A stretch of 64,000 nucleotides of DNA from Undaria pinnatifida. Lineage: Eukaryota; Sar; Phaeophyceae; Laminariales; Alariaceae. The notes beneath the pieces were generated by a model. That model made no database searches, was not told the origin of the DNA, and saw nothing but the letters and a program-made list of their open reading frames with translations. Both the position numbers and the translations under genes were made by a program. Positions 52,488-62,759 of this stretch are shown here, one piece after another; positions within the stretch are counted from its first letter, which is position 1; each line of letters starts with the position of its first letter. Where the stretch lies: assembly GCA_012845835.1 (NCBI GenBank), contig JABAKD010000029.1, forward strand, positions 15,665,453-15,729,452. Direction: 5' to 3'.

Positions 52488-53485
52488 GTGTGTGTGTGTG
52501 TGTTCTTCACATTAAACCGTTCTTCTACTCGTCGACATCCAGCACACCCAGTGTCCGTACTGATTCTTCACCCTAGAAAGATCAGCTCTGTGGTCACAAG
52601 CCACGACACAGAGATAATGCATCGTAATGCATTCGACAACGCAATGTCATGCCCTAGTACTGGGTACGACAGGCACAACATACATACGTCAGCAACAGAA
52701 ATACATTGGAAGAGAGAAATACAAAATAAACAAAAACAAAAACAAAAACAAAAAGATATTAAGAAAACAAATAAAAACAAAGATAAAAATAAAATAAAAC
52801 AATAAATGAAACAAACAAAATGAAGGGGAAATCGAGGAAACAACCCAACCGGAAAGGAGAGCCACAGCTCGGAAAAGAAACATAATGAAAAAAAATAAAA
52901 CAAAGTAAAGTACAACCAAAATAAGATAATCCGAACACGAGCCAAAAACCTGGACACGCAAGGAGGGAACAAAGGGGAAAAAAATACCCCAGAAAAAGAC
53001 GAAAAGTGCTATGTACCTACTAGTCGGCCTGGTACCTTGCTACCCTGTCTGCCATCTCCTTCCTGCCTTCGTCCACCGCGGTCTCCCTTCTATTCCTCCT
53101 GTTGCTTCCCCTGCCCCCATTCCCTTCCCTTGACGGCTTTCCTTCTACTCCTCCTGTTTCCCCCCCTCCCCCCTTTGTGTTCTTCTCATTAAATCAAAAT
53201 ACCTTGTAAAAGAGAGAAACAACGAAAGAAACCAAGACAAAATAAATAAATAAATAAATAAAAAGGGGAGCCAAAGCACGGGAGATAGAAACATACCCCG
53301 AGCATGAGCCAAAATGGACATGCAAGGGGGAAAGAAAGGGTAAAAATACCCCGGAAAAAAGAAACAAGTAAAAGAAGGAAGACTGGGAGGGCCAAATAAA
53401 ACAGGCTCGTCACCTACCCACCATGCAAGACTCCCTTCATGTGAATAAAAAAAAGAAAGAAAGAAAAAAAAAAAAAAAAAAAAAA
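52487..53485 (+). mobile_element. Family C element, full-length, with poly(A)-like end
   Basis: A (TG)8 head, then the same module order as 35571-36600, with small indels (TTCCCTTCCCTTGACGG in place of TTCCCTTGGACGG). It ends in GAAAGAAAGAAA plus an A-run to ~53485. The terminal A-tract suggests retroposition. Confidence 0.85.
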
Positions 53486-53602
53486 CAATCAGTATGCACA
53501 TACCTAGTACGAGGTCCCAACACGACCACAAGCCTAAAGCCTAACCTAAACCGAAAAACATAGGGGGCGGGATCAGGTTGTGCATACCAAATGGATTTCT
53601 AT

Positions 53603-53866
53603 GGGTGTGTGTGTGTGTTCTTCACATTAAACCGTTCTTCTACTCGTCGACATCCAGCACACCCAGTGTCCGTACTGATTCCTCACCCTAGAAAGATCAG
53701 CTCTGTGGTCACAAGCTACGACACAGAGATAATGCATCGTAATGCATTCGACAACGCAATGTCATGCCCTAGTACTGGGTACGACAGGCACAACATACAT
53801 ACGTCAGCAACAGAAATACATTGGAAGAGAGAAATACGAAATAAACAAAAACAAAAACAAAAAACA
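53603..53866 (+). mobile_element. Family C element, 3'-truncated
   Basis: The first 260 bp of family C almost unchanged, ending at AAACAAAAACAAAAAACATGGG. Confidence 0.85.
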
Positions 53867-53869
53867 TGG

Positions 53870-54750
53870 GTAGGGGAGCATGGCCGTAGATATGAATCTC
53901 ATAATCAATAAATAGAGGAAGTTGGAAAATGAAAACCGCGAAGACAACGATGAGATGGACGAAAACTGACACAGAAAACAAGTTTGATGAATGGTGACGT
54001 CATTTTGATCAACCGCCCAGCCAGGTTGACTCAGCATGCAGTCAGAGGAACGCATCCACATTGCCACCGATACAAAATTATTGTGACCCATATCACAAGA
54101 CATTTACACATTGGGTTTTGATACTGCTGTGACGAAAAAAAAAAAAACGAAAAAAGAGTTGTTGTCGCCTTGTAAATACGATGGGTTTCAAACAGAGACT
54201 TCGGACAGGAAATTGATGTACGCCGATAGCGATGGTGCTCGGGGATTGGGAAGATAGCGTGAAGCATACACCCCGCATCGGAAACGGTCTGAATGGAAAG
54301 CTGAACGGAAAACTCTGTCCGGGCGCCCTTCCCTATAAGGGTGTAGGTAAAACATGCAGCGGTACTACCCAAAACATTCCATTTTTCTACATATGTTTCG
54401 TATTTCATGCACCCTGATCTCACCTCGTATGTCTTTTGGGCTGGACTATGGCCTCTGGTCGGATCGGAATCCGATACCCGGTAATCTGGTATTCATTATA
54501 CTTCCAGTAGCTGAATATTTAAGTAAGGTGCACGTCTATGGTTCATATACTATTGTACCTGGAATATATTTGGTTGTTGGAGATTTTCATGCGGGAAATG
54601 ATTCAGCAATAATTTTTGTTCGGAACTAGTTTTTGTTACGAAAATACATTTTGTTCCTTATGGCCACTCCAGTTACTTACGTTGTTACGTTGTTAGCTGC
54701 AAGTTACTGATACCGGCAACGCACAATCCTGTTTAGAAAAAAAAGAAAGT
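53870..54750. other. Unassigned
   Basis: Unique sequence. A plus frame at 54354-54629 (91 codons from an ATG) has mixed composition near its end (EYLSKVHVYGSYTIVPGIYL) but no recognised domain; I record it as a weak possibility only. Confidence 0.3.
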
Positions 54751-54756
54751 GAACAG

Positions 54757-54765
54757 TATAAAATA
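54757..54765 (+). promoter_or_regulatory. TATA-like element upstream of 54865
   Basis: TATAAAATA about 100 bp upstream of the ATG at 54865, in the right position for a core promoter with a short 5' UTR. Supported by sequence only. Confidence 0.35.
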
Positions 54766-54864
54766 CTTAGTTTGCTACTGGAGAAATCGATAAAGGGATC
54801 TGGCCGCCCCCATTCTGCCATTCTATCGTAAACGACGCCTCTCGACTTGGTCTCCACACAAGCG

Positions 54865-55146
54865 ATGAAGATTTCATGCTGTTACATGCTCTTGGGCCTA
54901 GCTTTCACACCCCATACCCTTGCTAGCGGAGACCCGCGGAACCATGGACTGAGAAACCACGCCCAAGACAAAATTCTCCACGCAGGCATTGGTGCAGTGC
55001 GTGGAATCTGCGATCCTCTCGAGAGCGAATGCGCTTCAAATGACATGCACATCAAGGACGACATCGATACAGCGCTTAGGGTGAAATCCCAGGTCACCGG
55101 TGAGGTTTTCTGTTTCTGGGCGGGCTATGGGGAAGACGCCGCATGA
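54865..55146 (+). CDS. Small secreted protein or first exon with a signal peptide
   Basis: The ATG at 54865 opens MKISCCYMLLGLAFTPHTLA, a textbook signal peptide with a likely cleavage after LASG or LA. The mature part is hydrophilic with a Cys pair (ICDPLESEC) and the segment DDIDTALRVKSQVTG. Read straight through, the frame stops at 55144-55146 (93 residues). A strong donor, CCG|GTGAGG, lies at 55100, and a candidate acceptor, CATTTTCTTAG, ends at 55171, so the last residues may be intron and the real protein longer. I recognise no family. A TATA-like box lies upstream. There are no internal stops and no repeat sequence. Confidence 0.5.
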   Translation: MKISCCYMLLGLAFTPHTLASGDPRNHGLRNHAQDKILHAGIGAVRGICDPLESECASNDMHIKDDIDTALRVKSQVTGEVFCFWAGYGEDAA

Positions 55147-55149
55147 TGG

Positions 55150-55625
55150 ATTGCATCTTGCATTTTCTTAGTAAGCGTGCTTCGTGTCCATCGCGGTTGC
55201 CGCTGGTGTTTTTCACGTATGCATTTTGTTTGGTTATTTATCAAATCGCCATACTGCAACTGATACCCCATCATGGTGGTGTAATGAAATTGTCTAGAAA
55301 TCTACCGCTAATAATAGCTTAGTTGGAGGTGGAGTTCGAACCTCACGTTAGTCGGACTTTCGGTTTTATCTGAAAACTGAAAACCATAGAAAGCCACTAA
55401 TAGTAATGACAGCCCGTAGGCACATTTCGATGCGAGTCGACGACAAAAGATAGGGCCGAGAAGTCTTCTCGCGAGAAAAACCAACGCCCGTAAGTCGTGT
55501 GGAGGGGGGGGGAAAGAGCCCGCTTGGTGGCCCTGGATCTAACTTAGGTCTAGGGAGGGAAAAACATAGAGAACAAGTGCGGTAACACAACGCGCTTTAC
55601 GAGGAAACTATCATGTTCATTCAGA
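55150..55625. other. Unassigned, with a compact A-box/B-box-like pair
   Basis: TAGCTTAGTTGG and GAGTTCGAACCTC lie within 55315-55347, only a few bases apart. The spacing is too short for a tRNA or an ordinary SINE. Confidence 0.3.
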
Positions 55626-55629
55626 GCGC

Positions 55630-55880
55630 ACACACCGTGTGGCACGTGCTCGTCTGTGTGTCCTTCACAATAATAAGCCGAAATCAACATTAATCTACAT
55701 CCAGCATAACCAATATCGTCCTTTGTATATGACTCATAGAGAGACGAGGTCTCCTTCACCACTACGAGAGAGATACGTATCAATAATACAGCAAGGTGAC
55801 CTGGCAAACCCGCGTGATCCCAAAACAAAAATATCAAAACCAGCACACCAGGCTACTTGCACTAATATAACAGAAAACAT
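55630..55880 (+). repeat. Diverged family C relative
   Basis: GTGTGTCCTTCACAATAATA and CTACATCCAGCATAACCAAT align with the family C head but are much diverged. It ends with TAGTCTAGTCTAGTCTAGAT at 55883. Confidence 0.45.
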
Positions 55881-55979
55881 ATAGTCTAGTCTAGTCTAGA
55901 TGATAAGAAATCTAAAATGAAACCAAGCGCTGTAAATAAAGCGGAAAACAAGACGGTACCACCAAAAAGTAGAACAAGG

Positions 55980-56425
55980 CTTTTTTTTTTCATCTGAATC
56001 TTCCGGCAGATCTGATGGGGAAAAATAAAAACTAAAGCTTAAGCTCACCACACTTCCACGTATTTTCATACGCGTTGTGTGTCGATTGAGTCAGTTGCTT
56101 TCGCAACCCAACGCTAGCCGCCGCATCCTTCGGATCTCACTTTAAAGCGATAGCGTGAGCTGTCCCTATGAGCGGTCCTTGTTATATCCCGGGCAGCGCA
56201 AGCTAATGTTGTGTACGGGTGCGGGTGTATGCCGACTCGGCCTTTTCCCTGAGCGTCAGGTTCGGTGGAGATATCCACCCGGAATGTCTTGCTTCCGGAT
56301 AGTGTGGGACTTGCGTAGGCTCACCCACAAACAAAAAAACCCCGGCCATGGGAGATGGCCCTTCGCCGGGACTTGGTCCAGTTACGGTCCACCCTACCCA
56401 TTCGGGCGTTGGTCCTCGGCATAAC
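55980..56425 (-). mobile_element. Retroposon E, longest copy (~440 bp)
   Basis: On the minus strand: CCGAGGACCAACGCCCGAAT, GGACCAAGTCCCGGCGAAGG, GTGGGTGAGCCTACGCAAGT, CCACCGAACCTGACGCTCAGG, CTTGCGCTGCCCGGG, AATCGACACACAACGCGTAT, GGAAGTGTGGTGAGCTTAAG, TCTGCCGGAAGATTC and a poly(A) tail (T-run at 55981-55990). No coding frame or clear pol III boxes. A retroposed origin is inferred from the A-tail and 5' truncations elsewhere. Confidence 0.75.
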
Positions 56426-56570
56426 AAACAGCAGCTAGCAACTAACAAGATCAACACAGCACTTACTTGACAACAACCAACATCGTGGGCAGCACCTACA
56501 TATTGTACACAACCTGAGTAGCCAACACCACCTGCACCCCCAACGTTTGACACTTCTATCTCTTTAATAA

Positions 56571-56745
56571 CTAAGCGTGATGGCTGTAAAAACTAGATTT
56601 ATGCTCTGAAGCCTGAAACTTGTGAACGTAAGCGCGACCGGCCTCTTTGGTTTCAAATATTAGCACGACCGGCACATGCTTCCAATCTGCTGTCGACAGC
56701 AGTGTATATGATTTGGACACGTCATCAACAACCCGTAGACGCCGG
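56571..56745 (-). CDS. Possible terminal exon of an unrecognised gene, cut by SINE D
   Basis: The minus strand reads DDVSKSYTLLSTADWKHVPV, then FETKEAGRAYVHKFQASEHK, to a TAG at 56573-56571. Composition is protein-like and free of repeats. The frame runs backwards into SINE D at 56744, so any upstream coding part was displaced or the true acceptor (GTCGACAG at ~56698) lies inside. No family recognised. Confidence 0.3.
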
Positions 56746-57055
56746 TCGCCCCGGTGGCGTATCAGGTTATCCTCGAGCCTGGTATAGGTCAGTTTCGTGA
56801 GTTCGAGCCCCGCCGAGTGCATACTCGTATAAATTCGTTGGGACTTTTTCTTGTGGACAAATTGACTTGCGGAAAGCGCGAGAGCGTGAGTTAGCAACAT
56901 TCGATGAACAATCGACGAGCAGTGGGATTGCTGAACCCTATGCGCGATAAAAATTGAAGGCAAGAACCGGGGGGGAGAAGGGATGACACCTGTGACCACG
57001 GCTTGTCCAGGAGCTGGAAAGTGAAAGTGTGCTAAAAAAAAAAAAAAAAAAAAAA
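56744..57055 (+). mobile_element. tRNA-derived SINE (family D), full-length, intact A-tail
   Basis: A box TGGCGTATCAGG at 56755-56766, B box GAGTTCGAGCC at 56799-56809, complete body, and a 22-nt poly(A) tail (57034-57055). The longest A-tail of the family here suggests the most recent insertion. It lacks an obvious target duplication by eye. Confidence 0.88.
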
Positions 57056-57059
57056 GACC

Positions 57060-57265
57060 GGGCTGTTGTCTCCGAGACATTGCTGTTTCGTAATTACCAC
57101 AGTAATTACAGCAAAATATCATCATCATCTTCGTCATGGTGATAATATGCATCATTGGTTAGATGTCGCCTTCATCATGACGAGACATCATCGTCATCAT
57201 CGATCGTAATCACCACCATTACATCGTCTGTCGGTACAGTAAAGACGGATTGAGGGTTGAGACAC
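57060..57265. other. Unassigned, CATCAT-rich
   Basis: CATCATC/CGTCATC repeats at 57118-57230; no gene. Confidence 0.35.
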
Positions 57266-57267
57266 GT

Positions 57268-57987
57268 ATGTGTGTGTGTGTTCTTCACATTAAACCGTTC
57301 TTCTACTCGTCGACATCCAGCACACCCAGTGTCCGTACTGATTCTTCACCCTAGAAAGATCAGCTCTGTGGTCACAAGCTACGACACAGAGATAATGCAT
57401 CGTAATGCATTCGACAACGCAATGTCATGCCCTAGTACTGGGTACGACAGGCACAACATACATACGTCAGCAACAGAAATACATTGGAAGAGAGAAATAC
57501 GAAAAAAACAAAAACAAAAACAAAAACAAAAAACAAAAACAAAATGAGAAAACAAATAAAAACAAGGATAAAAATATAACAAAAAATGAAACAAACAAAA
57601 TGAAGGGGAAATCGAAGAAACAACCCAACCGGAAAGGAGAGCCAAAGCTCGGAAAAGAAACATACCAGGTAATAAAATGAAAAAAAATAAAGTAAAGTAA
57701 AACCAAAATAAGATAATCCAAACACGAGCCGAAAACCTGGACACGCAAGGAGGGAACAAAGGGGAAAAAAATACCCCAGAGAAAGACGAAAAGTGCTATG
57801 TACCTACTAGTCGGCCTGGTACCTTGCTACCCTGTCTGCCATCTCCTTCCTGCCTTCGTCCACCGCGGTCTCCCTTCTATTCCTCCTGTTGCCCCCCCTG
57901 CCCCCATTCCCTTGGACGGCTTTCCTTCTACTCCTCCTGTTTCCCCCCCTCCCCCCTTTGTGTTCTTCTCATTAAACCAAAATACCT
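57268..57987 (+). mobile_element. Family C element, 3'-truncated at a LINE junction
   Basis: Identical module order to the other copies up to TTCTTCTCATTAAACCAAAATACC, then the sequence switches to the inverted LINE endonuclease fragment. A small insert (ACCAGGT) distinguishes it at ~57664. Confidence 0.85.
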
Positions 57988-58530
57988 GAGCAAAAAACTT
58001 GGTATCCAGCTGCACTAAATCTCGTGTTGCCGGGCCGTCGAGTTTCCTGCAGGCCAATGAAGTCACAGCCGAGTTGCTGGCCTTTCGCCAGTACACGCTC
58101 GTCATGCCCATACCCGTTCTTCCCCTTTACGGCCAGGGTACGCACGTTGTAGGTCGCTACCGCCACAAGTGCCGCCTTCCGTCTCTTACGAGTCTCGCGT
58201 GCTGCTTTCTCAGCCAGCCGACGAGAGGCTCGTCCCCTCCTCCGTTTCTGTTTCTGTTGTTTCTTTTTTCTCTCTATTAATGTGATGATTGTGGCTCTCC
58301 GTTTCGTAGCCCGGTTCGCGCCTTGGTTTCCGCTGGCTGGGTGCAGCCGTCCCAGCCAACGCCGACACTCCCATCCTTCCTGTCGTGCATGCGTACCCAC
58401 GCGGTGGCCAGCCTCTCCACTCCCCAAGCTGCCCACGCTGCGCTCTCTGCTGTGGTGATGTACCCGTCCTGCCCCGGGGATGAACTCCTCGGCGTCGGGG
58501 TTAAAAAGAAAACCCATCACCACCACCCCA
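57988..58530 (-). pseudogene. APE-type endonuclease N-terminus of a non-LTR retrotransposon
   Basis: The minus-strand frame carries a basic linker (RKKQQKQKRRRGRASRRLAE), then the start of an endonuclease/exonuclease/phosphatase domain: LVAVATYNVRTLAVKG (motif I Asn, ~58165-58130) and DFIGLQETRRPGNTRF (motif II Glu, ~58065-58020). The frame ends where family C begins, so the catalytic His/Asp half and the RT are missing. Such domains nick target DNA for insertion. It is a plausible 5' end for the same LINE lineage as 29735-32328, but the two copies do not overlap, so this cannot be proven here. Confidence 0.75.
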
Positions 58531-58960
58531 CGCGGTCCTTAGAGTGAGCAGTTCACTAGCCAGACCGCGCAAGGTTCCCTCTCTACCCAGCCCGAGGCTC
58601 GATGCCCGTGTGACTGCCGCTAGACCGCTGCAGGTCCTCGCGGGCTTCCTCGGCCCACCCCAAGGACGGGGCAGGCCGAAGGAGAACGGTACGAGAGATA
58701 TGGCCGATTGCCGTACTCCGTGCTCGTAGTGGCAGCGTCCAAGAGTTATGTATCCTGTGGTGTCGGGGGCAGAGAAGATCCTGCTTAGTGACCGTTGGTC
58801 TGGGCTACGCCTTAGGGGAGAGGGAGACGTTCGGAAAGGGGCAAAGATAGTACCTGGTATTAGGGCCGTTCTTAGGCGCGTTCTACGGTCATAATAAAGG
58901 CCCGTCCACCACTTTCTTTTCTGTGGCTCCTGCATTTGTGAGCTCAAGACTTCTTCCTAA
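58530..58960 (-). other. Likely 5' leader of the LINE endonuclease fragment
   Basis: GC-rich sequence directly upstream of the endonuclease frame, with one frame (58947-58501) open on the minus strand but without a recognised domain. It could be 5' UTR or a first ORF. Confidence 0.35.
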
Positions 58961-58964
58961 AACT

Positions 58965-59305
58965 GATTTCGATAACGAAAGACAAAACTGTTACCGGACG
59001 AAATCTCTAAACTTAAGCCTAGTTCACTGAGTTACACACCGAGAATCATGCAAGTAAAATGGTCTTGAGAATTCCACTGATAGCATTAGTATTAGTATTA
59101 GCACTAGTATTTATATCAGTATCAGAAATAGCATTTTGTGTGACGTCTTTCAGAAAACATTTCATTTCTTCATACGAAAACTGATGCTACCTCTATCATT
59201 GTAGAATGCGTCCGATAAAAAATCCTCACACTAGTCATGAGATAAAAAATATGGGAATTTCGTAAATCCACGGAGGAGAATAATACTTGGTAGTGCATAA
59301 TATGA
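58965..59305. other. Unassigned
   Basis: Contains a short ATTAGTATTAGT repeat at 59085-59125. No gene recognised. Confidence 0.35.
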
Positions 59306-59308
59306 TCC

Positions 59309-59605
59309 GGTCGCCCCGGTGGCGTATCAGGTTATCCTCGAGCCTGGTATAGGTCAGTTTCGTGAGTTCGAGCCCCGCCGATTGCATATTCGTATAAATT
59401 CGTTGGGACTTTTTCTTGTGCACAAATTGACTTGCGGAAAGCGCGAGAGCGTGAGTTGGCAACACTCGATGAAAAATCGACGAGCAGTGGGATTGCTGAA
59501 CCCTATGCGCGATAAAAATTGAAGGCGAGAACCGGGGGGGAGAAGGGACGACACCTGTGTCCACGGCTTGTCCAGAAGCTGGAAAGTAAAAGTTTGAGAA
59601 AAAAA
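59309..59605 (+). mobile_element. tRNA-derived SINE (family D), full-length
   Basis: A box at 59320-59331 and B box GAGTTCGAGCC at 59364-59374. The body is nearly identical to 56744-57055, with a short A-tail running into (AT)n. Confidence 0.87.
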
Positions 59606-59609
59606 TATA

Positions 59610-60265
59610 TATATATATTATAAAATTAAAATACACTCCAGCTGTGAGATCGAAGATTTCGTCGAAACTCATCTTTGCAAGCTGTATATTATAAAAGTTA
59701 AAATACACTCCAGCTGTGAGATCGAAGATTTCGTCGAAACTCATCTTTGCAAGCTGTGTGTGATACTCCGATCGCGCGCATTACGAGTTGTGTGTCCTCA
59801 TTAAGGATATAGGTCGGCGACTCCCCTTACAGCTACAGTGTAGCTATCAGGGTCAACAGGATGATTTTAGTCTGTCTGTGCGCGGAAACTATAAAACCCG
59901 TTTCTGAGGGGGACAAAATCTGACGGCTGTGAAGGGAAAGGGGGGGCCTGGTTTTGATCAAAAGCGAGCGGGTTTGGAGGGGGGCGGGGGGGGGGGCGGG
60001 GGGGGGGGGGAAGGGGCAATTTGTGCATGTAAGCTATAAATCCTTTCGAGGGGATAAATCTGACGGTTTTGGCACCAGTATATTATTGGGGGCGGGGGGG
60101 TGGGGTTGGGGCGAAGGGGGGAGGGGGGCAGCTCGATATGTGCCTGGAAACTATACATTATTTCGAGGGGATAAATGTGACATTTTTGGAAATAATTCAT
60201 CAGTTTATCGTGTATATCCTGGGGTAAGTCGTACAATCAGTGAGTAAAGAGAGGGTGGAGTGTTC
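59610..60265 (+). repeat. Family A with duplicated head
   Basis: The first 68 bp (TACACTCCAGCTGTGAGATC ... TTTGCAAGCTGT) occurs twice in tandem (59630 and 59701), followed by the body, G-tracts at 59979-60012 and 60090-60128, and the GTGTATATCCTGGGGTAAGT module. Nearly the same sequence as 63095-63460. Confidence 0.85.
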
Positions 60266-60479
60266 GAGGGGGCTGTATATATGATATGTGTCCCACGCTT
60301 GAGCACAGGGAGCCCGCTGATTACATGAGCGATTATATCGACTTCAAGTTTGGAGTACCGTAGTATTAACGTATTATGTATACACCGATCATTTTTCCGG
60401 AGGCCTTCCTTGGTCATTCTTCCTGGGTTTAGGCCTCTCTGTTTTTTTGTTTTTCGTATCATCTATTACTCTCATTAAC

Positions 60480-61185
60480 ATCAAGTGCACTCCAGTCGAC
60501 GATCCAGGTGTGAAATCGAAGATTTGTTCGAAACTCATTTTTGCAGGCTGTGTGTGATATTCTTATCGCGCGTACTGCTTATTACGTGTAGATCGGCGAG
60601 TCCTCCGTCTAAAACTACATACAGCAGTATAGCAACTCGTACCAGGGTCAAAATCGTGATTTTAATCAAGCTGTGCACGGAAACTAATAATAACACGTTT
60701 CTGATTGGGACAAAACCTGACCACTGCTGCTGTTGTGGAATGCATCAACAGCCAATCTACTATGTATGTCCTGGACGTGCCGGTGAGGGGGGGGTGATAA
60801 AATCGCGGGAGGCGAATAGGTTTCCAATTTTTTAGGTCACGTAAAATGTTTAGTCTAGGATTTTAGTGCACGCGCGATTTAGGCAAGGGTGGGCGTGACG
60901 AAGAAGTGGGGGCGGGGGGGGGTTGATTTGAACTTGAAGGCTATCTAATGAATTAGTTGGAGTTACGTAGTTCATGGACGGCTCGAAAGGTAAAGGGGTG
61001 ATATCACCTGTCGCGTGTAGTGTATATTTTTCTGGTGGATATTGATTTTCGATGGGGCGGCGGAGGAGGTTGGGGGGTTTTGCTTGTTCGGGGAGCGGTG
61101 ATGTTTAGTACAGCGGCAGAGGAGGGGTGTGTGTGGTGGGGCGGCGGAAAGCCTGGGAGGTGGATGCGATAAGATAGTTCGCCTG
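60480..61185 (+). repeat. Family A, diverged copy
   Basis: Head at 60485-60600 (CACTCCAGTCGACGATCCAG), then GTGATTTTAATCAAGCTGTG, GAATGCATCAACAGCC, G-tracts and a distal segment with TTGGAGTTACGTAGTTCATG (the equivalent of ~41600). It has more substitutions than the other copies. Confidence 0.65.
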
Positions 61186-61393
61186 CTTGCTAAATGCAGA
61201 TGCCCAATATTTCAAACATTAACAATGAGCAAGTCAAACGGGAGCAAATTGTTTTCACGGTGAGTTTATTATGTTGATGTCTTTGTAGGTACGGTCCTTG
61301 ATTTCGGTATGCAGCAAGTACTACTACGAAGGGAACTCTCGAAGTGCGTTTGAAACCCTTGGTATTGCCCTGCCTACTGATAACTGATGTAAT

Positions 61394-62230
61394 GCCATTT
61401 CTTCTACAGTCGGATTTGTCAGTCGAAAAAGACTTTTTTCGAGTGAAGGCCAAATCGAGCTTTCTTACACAGTCGAAAAAGGGCTTTTTCGACTCAACAT
61501 TTTGCGACTGAGAATATCGACTGGCGGATCCACTCGAAAAACTCGACTTTTTTCACTGAATCCTCCAGTCGAAAAAAAAACTCGTTCAAAAACTTTACAC
61601 TTTTTTTTTCAACCGATCGCATCGTTCATCCCAGAAACAAACACGATTTTCGACGTGAGGCGGTTGGTATGAGGAAGTACTGCAGTACAGCCGGCGAAAT
61701 TCGGCTGGCAGCTCTGTGCTTCGCGCTTTCTCCGCGAGCAACAACTCGGCGAACCCTTGTTCCAGCGAGTTGGTGGCTTTGGGATTAGCCGGAAGCCGCC
61801 AAAGCTACGTTCGTGGAGTTGCACTTAGCCGAGAGCCGCCAAAGCTACAGGAGGCGCAGGCGCAGCCGTTGTTGGCAGAATTGGATCGAGACCGCGCGCT
61901 GCTGCCGTCGTGTGATAAACTCTGCTGGCGAGCAAAACTAGGAATGCGCCACGCTGACTTGTTGCGAGAAGCAACAGCTGGGATAGCCAAGCCAGCGTCA
62001 GCACCTTGTATGATACTGCAGTGTGGTACTTGGTATGGGTGTGTATAAGTGTGGCCGTGTGGGTGTGTGTTTGGTGGTGGGATGAGCGATGCGATCGGCT
62101 CAAAAACCACGTGTAAAACTTTCTTGACTGAGTTTGTCCACTGGACCCTAACCTCGTAATAAAGTCCGATTTGGGCTTCGGTCGAAAAAGGCTGTTTTCG
62201 ACTGAAAAAGCCGACCGCATCGGAAATGGC
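61394..62230. mobile_element. DNA transposon-like unit with GCCATTTC ends and TCGAAAAAG repeats
   Basis: Left end GCCATTTCTTCTACAGTCGGATTT; right end CCGACCGCATCGGAAATGGC (inverted). Both ends carry inverted CAGTCGAAAAAG/CTTTTTCGACTG words. Interior (61716-62048) is open on both strands but has no transposase domain I recognise. It contains a 37-bp tandem pair TTAGCCGGAAGCCGCCAAAG/TTAGCCGAGAGCCGCCAAAG. A clean target duplication is not visible. Confidence 0.5.
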
Positions 62231-62234
62231 CTAA

Positions 62235-62755
62235 GAATCCGTTCAGTTTTTTTGCTCACATGTTTTCTCCAGCTCGTAAGAACGTGTTTTTTAATGCTAT
62301 GCATAAGACCAAACGTTATCGTACCACTTTGTTGCTCGTTCATAATCTTATCACAGATCAGCAACATAGTGCCAAAGAAAATGGGTGTACCCCTCGTATG
62401 GAGACTAAAGTAGGCCCACTATGTTCCCAAGATTAGAAAATCCAACAAAATGAGGTGTCTCGCCACTATCTGACCCCTGAGATGGTGCCAGCCACAATAC
62501 GCCATTTTCTTGTTGCCTCTTTTTATTGTTTCGCAAATATATACGATAACATATGCCTGGCACTATATACGCGAACGACACGTATAATATGTACGTATGA
62601 CGTAAACCGGGTACCGTATACGATAACGATACGTACCATATTTTGAATACATACGAGTACTACGAGCGTATGTTGTTTTGGCCATAGGCGCTGCTGTTGC
62701 ACTGCCTTGATCTTTGGTTGGCGAAATAAATGCCGGGAAGGAAAAAGAGCCACAA
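62235..62755. other. Unassigned
   Basis: Contains CGTATACGATAACGATACGT-type near-palindromes at 62595-62635. No gene. Confidence 0.3.
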
Positions 62756-62759
62756 AGTG

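Noticed and set aside
59235-59744. Recurrent peptide MSFDEIFDLTAGVYFNF on family A heads as a conserved small protein
   Set aside because: The frame reappears because the DNA repeat is conserved. Synonymous positions are not preferentially variable, and the frame is broken soon after in most copies.
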